The notes: generated by a model not told the origin, from the letters alone. 16,100 bases of DNA from Lachnospiraceae bacterium UBA3641 (GCA_002373875.1 DFKQ01000086.1:1-16100), one strand, 5' to 3'; shown: positions 7,701 to 15,259, numbered from the stretch's first letter. Program-made: numbers and translations.

Positions 7701-10700
7701 TACCAGGGAAAGCTACAGCAAATATAAAATGAGTGAGGGTGAAGCCGGTAAGCAGTGGATCAATAACGGTGTGTCCGCGCAGGAAGCGTTCAGGGGTCTT
7801 GTTCAGCTGATGATGTCTAAAACACCGGAGGAAATGGCGAAGCTTTCTGCAGTGATGGGAGGGGTACTGAATAAATTCAACAGCCCCATAGTCGGAAGCG
7901 GAAATACCCTGCTAACCTTATATGATGACCTTATCGGTGATGATAAGGGATGGGACAAGAGCAGGGCCGTTCAGCAGAAATGGCTTGATGAAATCTGGAA
8001 CAAGCTGACGGACAACAGTTATGGTCAGCAGGGTATCCAGGATGTAATGACTCCGGCCGAGCTTAAAGAGTTCAAGTCATATTATCCCACTCTGATGGGA
8101 ATGGTATTCAGACTGTTAAAATATGACTACGACAATGCCGGGACGATTGACAAGAGCACCAAGGGAGAGATGTGGCTGGCCGGAACCTTAGCGAAGAATT
8201 CCGATGCGATCATGCAGGGGCATTTTCCCGAGGTAATCCTGGCATGGCTAAGAAGCTATGATAACTGGTATGACAATGATACTAAAAAGATTGATTATAC
8301 CGGTGAAGGCACACCTGTCACAGCCGCTCCAAAGGTTATGAAAATGGGTGAAGACGGTCAGCTTGTTGAGATAAGCGATAATGAGATGTTGAGCGGGTCC
8401 GGTCAGTCCGTATATCTGACAACAGGCCACCCCGGTGATGCTATTTTCTACACACTTGAGAATAACGGGACAACTTCTGAAGTCAAACTCTATAACGGTA
8501 ACGGCATAACCGTAAACAACGAAGGCTCGTATAAGATCACTGCTTATGCCGTAAATGATTATGCCAAGCAGAGGTCTAAACCTAACGGAGAATCGTTTTG
8601 GTCTAAGGACTGGGCCGATAGTATGAAGAGCACGAAAAGCTTCCGTTTGGAAACGGTTGCAACCCGTGAGCTTTATTATAAGGAACGCGAGAAGGATACA
8701 TTTAATAAACTGATAAAGAAAGAGGGCGACGAACTGGCTTTCCGTGCCCGGTTTATCAGTGGCAGGCCTTTCCTCGGGTGGAGAGTTTCAAGGGATGAGG
8801 AAGGCACAAGCCTTTACATAAATGAGAAATACGGATTCACTGAAGAGAATCTCAAAAAAATGGACCTTAAATGTATGGTACCGGATACAACTGTGTATAT
8901 TAAGCCGGTCTATGCTGCAAGGACAAAATCGATTGAGAACCTGGCCATAGAGAAGGTGCAGGTAGGGAAAAAACTGCCGGATTCAGTAACAGGGCTTACC
9001 TACAAAAATGAAGGCAATGATTCTGTCATTACCTATCCGGCTTCCAAGGGTATAACAGTTTCCTGGTCTAAGAAGGTAATGACTGCGGAAGGAAAAGCTT
9101 CAAAGGCTCCCATATGGAACGATTATATTGCCAAGGCAGACGAAACTTATTATGCAGAGGTGAAAATATCGGATATTTCTTCGGGTACAGATACCTTTAT
9201 ACCGGATGGGGAAATTGCAGTTAATGTCACTGTACCGGGTTATTCCTTCACTTCAGAAACTTACAGATATGCGGGTGGGATCCTGCTGTGTTTTGAAGCG
9301 AACGAAAAAATACCGGGAGAAGAACCTTCTCCCATGCCTGTATCCGGCATGCCTGTATCCGGCAATCAGCTGCGCATCAAAAGGACCCTGCTTAATGCTG
9401 AGGAAAGTGAGAGAACAGCCTTTGAAAACAGAGTTATCAGTGAATACGGAAATGACGGCATTATCTATGAGGCAGCGGATGGACAGGCGGTTTCCATCAG
9501 TTCGATGGATGTTCTGTTTGATGATGAAGACGGTAAATATGTACTTGCCGGTTGGAAGGTCACACCCGACAGCTTAAAGCTCAATTACGAAGACGGCAGT
9601 GAGATCCCTACAGACAGTACGGTCATTCCGGGCTTTGCAGTAATAACAGATGATGACTTTGACATAAAAACGCCCGACAGTGACTTAACACTGGAAGCTG
9701 TTTTTGCTTATTCAAGTACCATTAAAGCTGTTGACCTTGTACTCGAGGAACCGGAAAAGGGCTTTTCCTTAAGTACTGCACCTAATGAAGCAAAGATACG
9801 AATAACAACAAATAATACTGAAAAGGAATATACGCTGGATCCGTCCGCCGGTTTCTCGATCGAATACAACCCGGAGGGAAAGGGTGAAGAAAAGCTTGCC
9901 GAAGCAGCCACGGCTTATTCTGCCTACGTGACACTTGAATTCGATGATCTTAGGGATAAGGAAAGCGGAAAGACAATAAAGGAACTTTTGGGATATTCCT
10001 ATAAGGGTATCCTGGAATATCAGGGAGATATAGAACTTAACATAAGGAATGATTACGAAGATGTACTAAAGGCTGATGCTCCGGGGATCCTATACGATAT
10101 ATATGAAGAATTACCTGTATATGAATGGCCTGTTTCAGGGTATGGTTTTGGCGTAGCTTTCGATCCGACCTTAGATGCATGTATTCTCGAAGTGTACGAT
10201 GAGGAAGCGTGGTTTATCGTTAAGAAAGATGCGGCAAGCGGTAAGCTCATTTTTGAAGATCAGCTTAATGACGGTTTTGATAATAATACGGGAAGTGCTG
10301 ACTGGGACGGACTAAACAAGCTGCTGCCTGATACGATCGTTATACTGACAGATGACGACAGTACGGAATACCTCCCCGTAACATGGGAGAAACCGGCTCC
10401 TGATGAATTCAGGGAAAATGTCTTGAGCACGCAGATGTTCACTGTAGTGGGTAATATTAAGGTTCCTGAGGATCTGCTTGTCTATAACTATGACACGGAT
10501 GAGGTTGATGAACAGGAAACACTGGAAGTCTGGTGTGATGTTATTATAGAAAGCTCTGAATGCACCGCGAAACCGATGGCGATGCCTGCTGGAGCTACTT
10601 ACCATAATAACGTTTCAGTCATCCTGAGGACAGATACCGAGGGGGCCCCAATATGGTATACGCTTGACGGAAGTGAACCAGTAGATGATTTGGGAAATAT

Positions 10701-13395
10701 TTCCAAAAACGCAAAAGCATATGAAACTACCGGGAATGAAGGAATATATATAGATGCGCCGGGTGACACGGTATTAAAAGCCGTTGCAATAAAGGACGGC
10801 ATGGACAGGAGCGAGATCCTGACAGAAACGTACACGATAGTATCCAAGCCGGAAGCGGAATTTAAGGATGATGATCTTGAATTACTGAATGAGTTGTATC
10901 TTGAAGAAGGTATGTGCCTTGATGATCTGACACCTTATCTTCCCGCTGGCTGGTCATGGATGGAAATACAGGATATAAATACTGAGTATTGGCTTGAAGA
11001 TCTTATTGAAGTCGCTGATGACAATAATATCGACTATGGCGTAACTGCATATCTTACATACAATCCGGATCCGGAAATATATGAAGATGCATATATGGAG
11101 ATTATTATACCTCTTTACGGCTCGGATTATTTCGTGGATGTGATCGATGGATCAGCCTATGATCAGTCCGGAGACCTTCTCTATGAAGCAGAGGAGAAAG
11201 AGCTTGTCTATATCGTGGCTGACTATCCGTATGAGATGGCCGAGAACTATGAGTTTACAGAATGGCTTGCCATGGATGGAGAAGGAAATACCTTATCGGT
11301 TAATATGATCGATACCGAGGAGGAGAAAGAATCCTGCCCTCAGCCGTTGAAAGATGAAGAAGACGGAGAAGTCTATGACGGAGCGGCATATTTTGAGATG
11401 CCAGGTGATGACGTTATAATAAAGGCGATCTATAAAAGATTGGATGAGAGTGATCAGGAGATCAAAGAGAAGAATGTAAGTTCTCTTGTTCTTGACAGGA
11501 CTTCTGTTGAACTTCAACTTGGAGACGGTGCAAAATACATCTTAAGTGTAAATGCCGTCGTATCAACCTCGGGTGAAGGTGAAGAACCCGAACTGACCTT
11601 TAAGTGTTCGGATTCGTCAGTTGTGTCTATGACACAAACCGGTAATACGGTTACTCTTAAGGCCAGAAAAGAAGGTGAAGCCATTCTTTGGGCAGGCTGT
11701 GGCGATAAGGTGGTAAAATGTGATGTTACCGTTAAAGCCGGGCCTGTAGAAGTAAGCGTAACAAACGGTAAGGCACTGAACAAAGACGGATCCGCTGTAA
11801 CAAAGGCTGAAAAGAATGATGAACTCACCCTTCAATATAATGCTCCTTCCAAGGGATATAAGTTTAAGAAGTGGACGATAAAAGGAGCAGCATCGATAAG
11901 CGGAGATACGGGAGATCCAAATGCCACAGTTAAGATAAGGGTAGGATCAAGGGCAATTACGGCAGAAGCTGTTTACGTGATAGATGATTCTTACGATGAG
12001 GAATTCAAGCCCAAGGATGCGGACGTTCCTGTTAAGAAGCTCACCTTAAGCAACAAGGAATACTATCTGATAACCGGAGAAGAATTTAACCTCACCGCAG
12101 AAGCGGTTTATGATGAAAAGAAACCGGATATTGAGTTTAAGTGCAGTAATACTGATGTTGTGACTATTGCAGCTGATAAGACCGGGGAAGGAAAGGCCCG
12201 GGCTGTGGTAAGATCGCTTAAGGCCGGTGAAGCTACGGTTTATGTATACTGCGGTAATAAGGTTGAACAGTGTAAGGTCTATGTATCCGATGAAGCCAAG
12301 GGTATTGCGCTTGAAGATTATAAGGATATACTGATAGACTTAAAGGCAGGAGAACAGATAGCACTTAACGCAACCCTTATGCCTGAAAGCTCGGTTAAAC
12401 AGGTGGCATCGGTTAAGTTCCAGATACTTAACAAGTTCGATGCCGGATCACTTAATGCTCCGCTCAAGAACATGATAGATGATTATCCGGAGCTTAAGGC
12501 TTTAAGCGGCAAGAAGCTTCCGGCAGTGGCAAGCGCAAGTAAGGGACTGATCACAGCCAAGTGGCCAAATAAGCTAACGGCTGCAGGCATGACATCCTGT
12601 ATGACCGTCCTTCGGGTTACCGTGAAGCTTGTCAAGGATAAGGGTGAAAAGAAGGCTGTTGAATATGTATGTGATTATCCCATAAGGGTATCTGCTACCG
12701 ATTACGAGACAAAGAGATACAAGAACACAATAAATGACAAGGATTATAAGCTTTCGGCCAAAGCTGCAAGGTCAACGCTTGATACAGCTTTTGAAGACAG
12801 GAGAGGAACTGTAGTTACCGCAGTGATAAGCAAGGCAGAAAAGAAAGATAACCTGACATTTGAATTTACTTCGACTAACGAAAACATAATAAGTATCGAG
12901 AATGCACAGGAAACTGCCATCCCCGATGCCAAGGGCTCTAAAGCTTTCGCCACTGCCGAAGTTAAAGCAAAGGGTATAGGTACTGCTTATGTGATCGTAA
13001 GATCCAAAGACAAGACTGATGATAAGAAATACAACTTAAGCGTAGTGAAGATTACAGTTAAGTCGGGCAATCCGGAGCTTATTCTTGTAAATGACAGTGA
13101 AAACCTGCTTCCGCGCGATCCAAATACTAATAAGATAAAGATCGATCCTGCGACCAATTCAGTTACGATTAAGATGAAGCAGGGCAGCTATGACAGGTTC
13201 TTTATTGATCTTAAACCGTATGTTACCGAGTACAGTACGGATGCAACGAAGTTAGCTTGGTCCGCATCCGGAGGCGTGACCGTTAAGAATGGTGTTGTAT
13301 ATGCGAAGAAAGCCACTAAGGAAGGAAAACCTGCAAGGGTTATTATAAAGTGCGCTAAGAGCAAGCCAATAACGATCTATATCAACGTCAAATAA
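4711..13395 (+). CDS. Giant secreted beta-helix / lipase-like multidomain protein (2894 aa)
   Basis: Probably an exported hydrolase on a long stalk. The N-terminus is a signal peptide (MKKRFVRFLSVLLSFVLAL..., cleavage near VQA-AE). Eight GG[AG][IV][YW] motifs start at residues 259, 285, 312, 341, 370, 397, 422 and 448. The 25-29 residue rungs are typical of Pmp-type right-handed beta-helices. A lipase-like alpha/beta hydrolase domain follows at about 590-1180: RGD oxyanion-type motif at 724-726, GYSRG elbow with Ser790, Asp857 in NKVDLVPQLAP, and His1171 in GHFPE as the best histidine candidate. The stalk then has chitobiase/hexosaminidase C-terminal-like domains at about 1225-1300 and 1950-2045, InlB-like repeat segments near 1350-1405, 1590-1665, 2145-2245 and 2345-2425, Big_2-like domains at about 2255-2345 and 2440-2527, and a lysine-rich end (ITIYINVK). 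No LPXTG or SLH anchor is seen. Modules are recognised by eye; the substrate is unknown. Confidence 0.85.
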   Translation: MKKRFVRFLSVLLSFVLALECIPQSVLLTVPVQAAETYLNQNTDEVINPVADQDVYAGPSEDDPPLTDEDVALWMEENGLGSGRIITGGEENNSEPSDDDTEICSDRTGSYRDPVFRSTIYVDNLATNGLTLKDAFSLAQTKSKEKVPQIRLAEDMFIDEPILISKGKTIHLQLDCRSLFRAPYGSGKDNIYYIMDNPESTGNMFVLEEDAKLIITGGKCVVEMTDTRFTQNGVSFRENEKTYTYKTGRLVGGYISGKGGAIYANSKSTVDLRDLTIANCAAKYGGAIYAESQANIQLTNTKIVCNFAKEDGGAVYMNGARGVLGMDNDTRITANRAGDLGGAIYLDSDKIMVYGYGKTSIDNNLAVKHGGGIYLPNNGNNQVRGITFKNNVGQKYGGAIYANGKEASITNCIFTGNYSKYGGGIYFNANGCGVSGVSLTGNSADVDGGGIWVDSQDDLAFSGTVVVKDNTAGGKKSNLVLQTGVASRAYINPGTGALGAGSEVWVHDSDDGKIRRLSTGYGNFDVRQFRCDKDNKHVELRDRILYIMAGSESDPKENPGKAEVYPVNYNEWKTRDITKATGEADGMTNYKFTGADGAEYPVYYGYVSSPSHTTEGTDIVNKYYYSDGFFFTDPKKYDNHLATFGLNMAMASADASIKTQEDYRYKFTNIKSLMQQIGISENNIYINTWYAKKPTDDSIGVAIGKKTIRNRAGEEYTLVPIAVRGDGYEKEWAGNMTINGSNTDDMKDEHSGFKSARIHVMDELKYYIKNYGLEKDLKEGRVKFFITGYSRGSATANLTGKFLVDTYGENSDYKNKNQIFAYCYEVPAGGTDYRDNSRTEKGNECYYCVHNIINKVDLVPQLAPYELEFKRYGVDHYVPGDPQVKETPVKSDKPAEISKKVDNVTLYYDNDPWYVRSAKYNDQRPKMVKQLLAINDELAFVDFFSEYYITMGRMNFFENFEAYTFHMRDNGKILENWLPELYNKVFNWNLLASDKNVTRESYSKYKMSEGEAGKQWINNGVSAQEAFRGLVQLMMSKTPEEMAKLSAVMGGVLNKFNSPIVGSGNTLLTLYDDLIGDDKGWDKSRAVQQKWLDEIWNKLTDNSYGQQGIQDVMTPAELKEFKSYYPTLMGMVFRLLKYDYDNAGTIDKSTKGEMWLAGTLAKNSDAIMQGHFPEVILAWLRSYDNWYDNDTKKIDYTGEGTPVTAAPKVMKMGEDGQLVEISDNEMLSGSGQSVYLTTGHPGDAIFYTLENNGTTSEVKLYNGNGITVNNEGSYKITAYAVNDYAKQRSKPNGESFWSKDWADSMKSTKSFRLETVATRELYYKEREKDTFNKLIKKEGDELAFRARFISGRPFLGWRVSRDEEGTSLYINEKYGFTEENLKKMDLKCMVPDTTVYIKPVYAARTKSIENLAIEKVQVGKKLPDSVTGLTYKNEGNDSVITYPASKGITVSWSKKVMTAEGKASKAPIWNDYIAKADETYYAEVKISDISSGTDTFIPDGEIAVNVTVPGYSFTSETYRYAGGILLCFEANEKIPGEEPSPMPVSGMPVSGNQLRIKRTLLNAEESERTAFENRVISEYGNDGIIYEAADGQAVSISSMDVLFDDEDGKYVLAGWKVTPDSLKLNYEDGSEIPTDSTVIPGFAVITDDDFDIKTPDSDLTLEAVFAYSSTIKAVDLVLEEPEKGFSLSTAPNEAKIRITTNNTEKEYTLDPSAGFSIEYNPEGKGEEKLAEAATAYSAYVTLEFDDLRDKESGKTIKELLGYSYKGILEYQGDIELNIRNDYEDVLKADAPGILYDIYEELPVYEWPVSGYGFGVAFDPTLDACILEVYDEEAWFIVKKDAASGKLIFEDQLNDGFDNNTGSADWDGLNKLLPDTIVILTDDDSTEYLPVTWEKPAPDEFRENVLSTQMFTVVGNIKVPEDLLVYNYDTDEVDEQETLEVWCDVIIESSECTAKPMAMPAGATYHNNVSVILRTDTEGAPIWYTLDGSEPVDDLGNISKNAKAYETTGNEGIYIDAPGDTVLKAVAIKDGMDRSEILTETYTIVSKPEAEFKDDDLELLNELYLEEGMCLDDLTPYLPAGWSWMEIQDINTEYWLEDLIEVADDNNIDYGVTAYLTYNPDPEIYEDAYMEIIIPLYGSDYFVDVIDGSAYDQSGDLLYEAEEKELVYIVADYPYEMAENYEFTEWLAMDGEGNTLSVNMIDTEEEKESCPQPLKDEEDGEVYDGAAYFEMPGDDVIIKAIYKRLDESDQEIKEKNVSSLVLDRTSVELQLGDGAKYILSVNAVVSTSGEGEEPELTFKCSDSSVVSMTQTGNTVTLKARKEGEAILWAGCGDKVVKCDVTVKAGPVEVSVTNGKALNKDGSAVTKAEKNDELTLQYNAPSKGYKFKKWTIKGAASISGDTGDPNATVKIRVGSRAITAEAVYVIDDSYDEEFKPKDADVPVKKLTLSNKEYYLITGEEFNLTAEAVYDEKKPDIEFKCSNTDVVTIAADKTGEGKARAVVRSLKAGEATVYVYCGNKVEQCKVYVSDEAKGIALEDYKDILIDLKAGEQIALNATLMPESSVKQVASVKFQILNKFDAGSLNAPLKNMIDDYPELKALSGKKLPAVASASKGLITAKWPNKLTAAGMTSCMTVLRVTVKLVKDKGEKKAVEYVCDYPIRVSATDYETKRYKNTINDKDYKLSAKAARSTLDTAFEDRRGTVVTAVISKAEKKDNLTFEFTSTNENIISIENAQETAIPDAKGSKAFATAEVKAKGIGTAYVIVRSKDKTDDKKYNLSVVKITVKSGNPELILVNDSENLLPRDPNTNKIKIDPATNSVTIKMKQGSYDRFFIDLKPYVTEYSTDATKLAWSASGGVTVKNGVVYAKKATKEGKPARVIIKCAKSKPITIYINVK
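9334..9363 (+). repeat. 15-bp in-frame tandem duplication coding for MPVSG twice
   Basis: ATGCCTGTATCCGGC at 9334-9348 is repeated exactly at 9349-9363 inside the giant gene, giving MPVSGMPVSG in a proline-, serine- and glycine-rich linker between stalk domains. The perfect identity suggests recent replication slippage. It keeps frame and probably only lengthens the linker. Confidence 0.8.
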
Positions 13396-13437
13396 CGGCA
13401 TGATATAGCAGTGGGGGCAGCTTTTCAGTTAAGTATT

Positions 13438-13467
13438 ATGAGTCAGGGGACGTATCTCCTGACTCAT
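13438..13467. terminator. 13-bp REP-like hairpin after the giant gene
   Basis: The arms ATGAGTCAGGGGA and TCTCCTGACTCAT pair around CGTA, as in the first repeat copy; the flanking bases differ, so the stem is two pairs shorter. No T-run follows. It lies 43 bases after the stop codon of the giant gene, so it may mark or protect the 3' end of that mRNA. Confidence 0.6.
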
Positions 13468-13601
13468 TCCGGCTATCGGGATAACAGGATTCGAACCGAT
13501 GCCCTAAAACGCCTCAAATCCTGTAAAGAAGGGAGATTCGAGCGTCCTCTCCCTGAAAATTAACCAAAACGGAGGCAGTATTGTGTCCTTCGAAAACAAC
13601 A
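13438..13601. repeat. 164-bp structured intergenic repeat, copy 2
   Basis: This is the partner of 4309-4472, in the same orientation and 9129 bp away. Its internal stem is perfect: ACAGGATT (13484-13491) with AATCCTGT (13517-13524). A second stem is GGGAGA (13531-13536) with TCTCCC (13548-13553). Both loops contain TTCGA. Identity stops sharply on the right at CGAAAACAACA. Both copies lie directly 3' of a giant secreted-protein gene. Confidence 0.85.
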
Positions 13602-13691
13602 ACTAATTGAGAATAGAGTAAACCTTTAGTTGGTTCACAAATAAAAAATAAAGAGAGTAAAGGAGTGGGGTTTTGCTCCCGATATCATAAT

Positions 13692-14783
13692 ATGGAAAAC
13701 GCATTTTTCAGTAAGGAAGCAGTGAATAAAGGAAGACAAACCGAGTTTGACTGGGCCAAGGCATTTACTATTATAGTGATGGTTACTGTCCATGTTTATG
13801 AGGAGCTGAGTACGGCAGATCTTAATATCGTACCAACCGGGCCTTTTCGGAATATTCTTGAGTTCCTGGCAGGACCTTTGGGTGCGCCGGTTTTTATGTT
13901 CTCCATGGGTGTGGGAATTATGTATTCCAGAAATGCCACACCGGGGAAAATGGGGCTTCGAGGCCTTAAGCTTTTGAGAAACGGTTACCTCCTTAGTTTT
14001 TTTAAAGGCACTCTGTTTATCATTATCGGTACAGCACTTGGCTTGAAGACTCCGATGAGTATAGCGGATTCTTTGTTTCTGGTAAGCATTCTTCAGTTTG
14101 CCGGGATGACATTTTTTGCTATAGCGCTTATGAAAAAGCTTGAATTCCCGCTACCGGCAATGCTTGCAGCATCAATTGTGCTTTCCTTTGCAGGCACGGC
14201 CCTTAATACCTATGACATGCAGGGGTGGAAACAGTATGTACTGGGGCTGCTTTTTATTACAAACAGAGTGACTACGTTTCCGCTGTTTCTATGGTTGTTC
14301 TATCCTGTTTTCGGTATGTGCTTTGCCTGTTATCTTCAGCGTGCCCGTGATAAACGCAGGCTATATATATATTGTTTTATAACAGGAGGCATCGGGTTGA
14401 TTCTGACAAGTATCGTATATACATTATGCGGGATCGATCTTAAGACAATGTATATGCTTAAGGACAGAGTTTTCTATAGTCAGACGCCATTGCATCTTTT
14501 GTTCACATCATTTGTAATACTGATGGGAATGTCGATTTATTACCTGCTTTCAGAAGTGATTACCCTGAGACCTGTTGTAAAAGCGGTGTCATATCTGGGT
14601 AATAATCTGGACATTATCTATATTGTTCAGTGGCTCCTTATTGCATATACTGAGGTCGCAATGCTTGCAATGAACACCGAAAAGGTGCCGGTTGTATGGA
14701 TATTGCCTGTAGCTGTTCTTATACTTCTTCTCAGTGTCGGGATAACTCGGATATATCTGAAATCAAAAGGTAAAATCTGCTGA
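13692..14783 (+). CDS. Polytopic membrane acyltransferase (acyltransferase-3 / HGSNAT-like)
   Basis: A multi-pass membrane protein of 363 residues with about ten hydrophobic segments. It probably transfers an acyl group to an extracytoplasmic sugar or polymer. The N-terminal signature RQTEFDWAKAFTIIVMVTVH puts a conserved-type histidine (residue 34) at the end of the first membrane helix, as in acyltransferase-3 and HGSNAT-like (DUF1624) enzymes. The length fits these families. The ATG at 13692 is chosen because the signature then sits close to the N-terminus; a GTG at 13665 would add nine residues but overlaps its own purine-rich site. The spacing from AAAGGAG to this ATG is long, and a small GGGG/CTCC hairpin lies between them. 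The stop codon overlaps a possible ATG (TGATG). The exact acceptor is unknown. Confidence 0.75.
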   Translation: MENAFFSKEAVNKGRQTEFDWAKAFTIIVMVTVHVYEELSTADLNIVPTGPFRNILEFLAGPLGAPVFMFSMGVGIMYSRNATPGKMGLRGLKLLRNGYLLSFFKGTLFIIIGTALGLKTPMSIADSLFLVSILQFAGMTFFAIALMKKLEFPLPAMLAASIVLSFAGTALNTYDMQGWKQYVLGLLFITNRVTTFPLFLWLFYPVFGMCFACYLQRARDKRRLYIYCFITGGIGLILTSIVYTLCGIDLKTMYMLKDRVFYSQTPLHLLFTSFVILMGMSIYYLLSEVITLRPVVKAVSYLGNNLDIIYIVQWLLIAYTEVAMLAMNTEKVPVVWILPVAVLILLLSVGITRIYLKSKGKIC

Positions 14784-14902
14784 TGGGAGACGCAGTCCCC
14801 TGCCTGAAAGAAGAGGATAAGAAGTATTACGAGGAATTTAAACGGGTCTGCAGGTTCCAGGAGCCATGTCTGCCAAAGAGAAGATACTGGATGCGGCATT
14901 AA
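14783..14902 (+). CDS. Possible 39-residue ORF overlapping both neighbours
   Basis: An ATG overlaps the acyltransferase stop as TGATG, the usual form of translational coupling. The frame runs 39 codons and ends inside the TetR gene in another frame. The product is charged, with a KKYYEEFKRVCRF stretch, and resembles no family I can name. It may be a coupled small peptide, a relic, or chance. The TetR gene lacks a well-spaced ribosome binding site of its own, so ribosomes travelling through this frame could help it start. Confidence 0.25.
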   Translation: MGDAVPCLKEEDKKYYEEFKRVCRFQEPCLPKRRYWMRH

Positions 14903-15216
14903 CGTTATTTGCGGAGAATGGATACAATGGAACAAGTGTGGAACAGATTGCAAGTATTGTCGGGATTAAAGCCCCTTCGCTTTATAAACACTATAAGGGA
15001 AAAGAGGATATCCTGAATGCGTTGATTGATTCTGCGGAAGTTCGGTATGATGAACTGTTTGGGTCTGAAAATCATATCGGTAAGATTCCTGAGAACCGGG
15101 AGGAATTTATAAATGTGACTATGGGAAGAGTATCATTCACAATGAAAGATCCGATGATCCGCAAGATAAGAATGCTTCTTGTCCAGGAACAATTCAGAAA
15201 CGAGAGGATTGGGTAG
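14866..15216 (+). CDS. Truncated TetR-family transcriptional regulator (116 aa)
   Basis: Residues 2-55 form a standard TetR N-terminal helix-turn-helix: EKILDAALTLFAENGYNGTS, then VEQIASIVGIKAPSLYKHYKGKEDIL. The family usually has about 190-210 residues; this frame stops at 116, so most of the ligand-binding and dimerisation domain is missing. Neither other forward frame continues the domain after the stop, so a single-base frameshift does not explain it; a deletion or replacement of the 3' part does. The ATG is the only good start after an in-frame stop at 14839; AGGAG at 14859-14863 is too close for a standard ribosome binding site. It may be a decaying gene, or a short DNA-binding protein without a sensor. 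It follows the acyltransferase by 82 bases and could be its former partner regulator. Confidence 0.7.
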   Translation: MSAKEKILDAALTLFAENGYNGTSVEQIASIVGIKAPSLYKHYKGKEDILNALIDSAEVRYDELFGSENHIGKIPENREEFINVTMGRVSFTMKDPMIRKIRMLLVQEQFRNERIG

Positions 15217-15243
15217 GAACAAATAATTCTTGTTTATACAAAT

Positions 15244-15251
15244 GAGAGGTG
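15244..15251 (+). promoter_or_regulatory. Ribosome binding site GAGAGGTG of the 26-codon ORF
   Basis: GAGGTG matches the core of the anti-Shine-Dalgarno complement and lies eight bases before ATG 15260. It is a better site than the one in front of the YitT gene downstream. Confidence 0.5.
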
Positions 15252-15259
15252 TAATTTGG

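Larger units (their letters stand above)
13396..13691. other. Intergenic region between giant gene and acyltransferase
   Basis: After the stop codon come 42 bases without a clear terminator, then the second copy of the structured repeat (13438-13601), then an A-rich stretch up to the acyltransferase start. No strong promoter was found in 13602-13664. The purine-rich AAAGGAG at 13658-13664 is the only Shine-Dalgarno-like sequence and lies unusually far from the preferred ATG. Confidence 0.6.

Noticed and set aside
9206..9577. Plus-strand 123-codon frame inside the giant gene
   Set aside because: It is out of frame with a long uninterrupted coding region and shows no domain or ribosome binding site.
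4309..13601. Composite transposon or insertion sequence bounded by the two repeats
   Set aside because: No transposase or integrase is encoded between them, and the repeats lack terminal inverted repeats, so only a recombination-prone cassette can be proposed.
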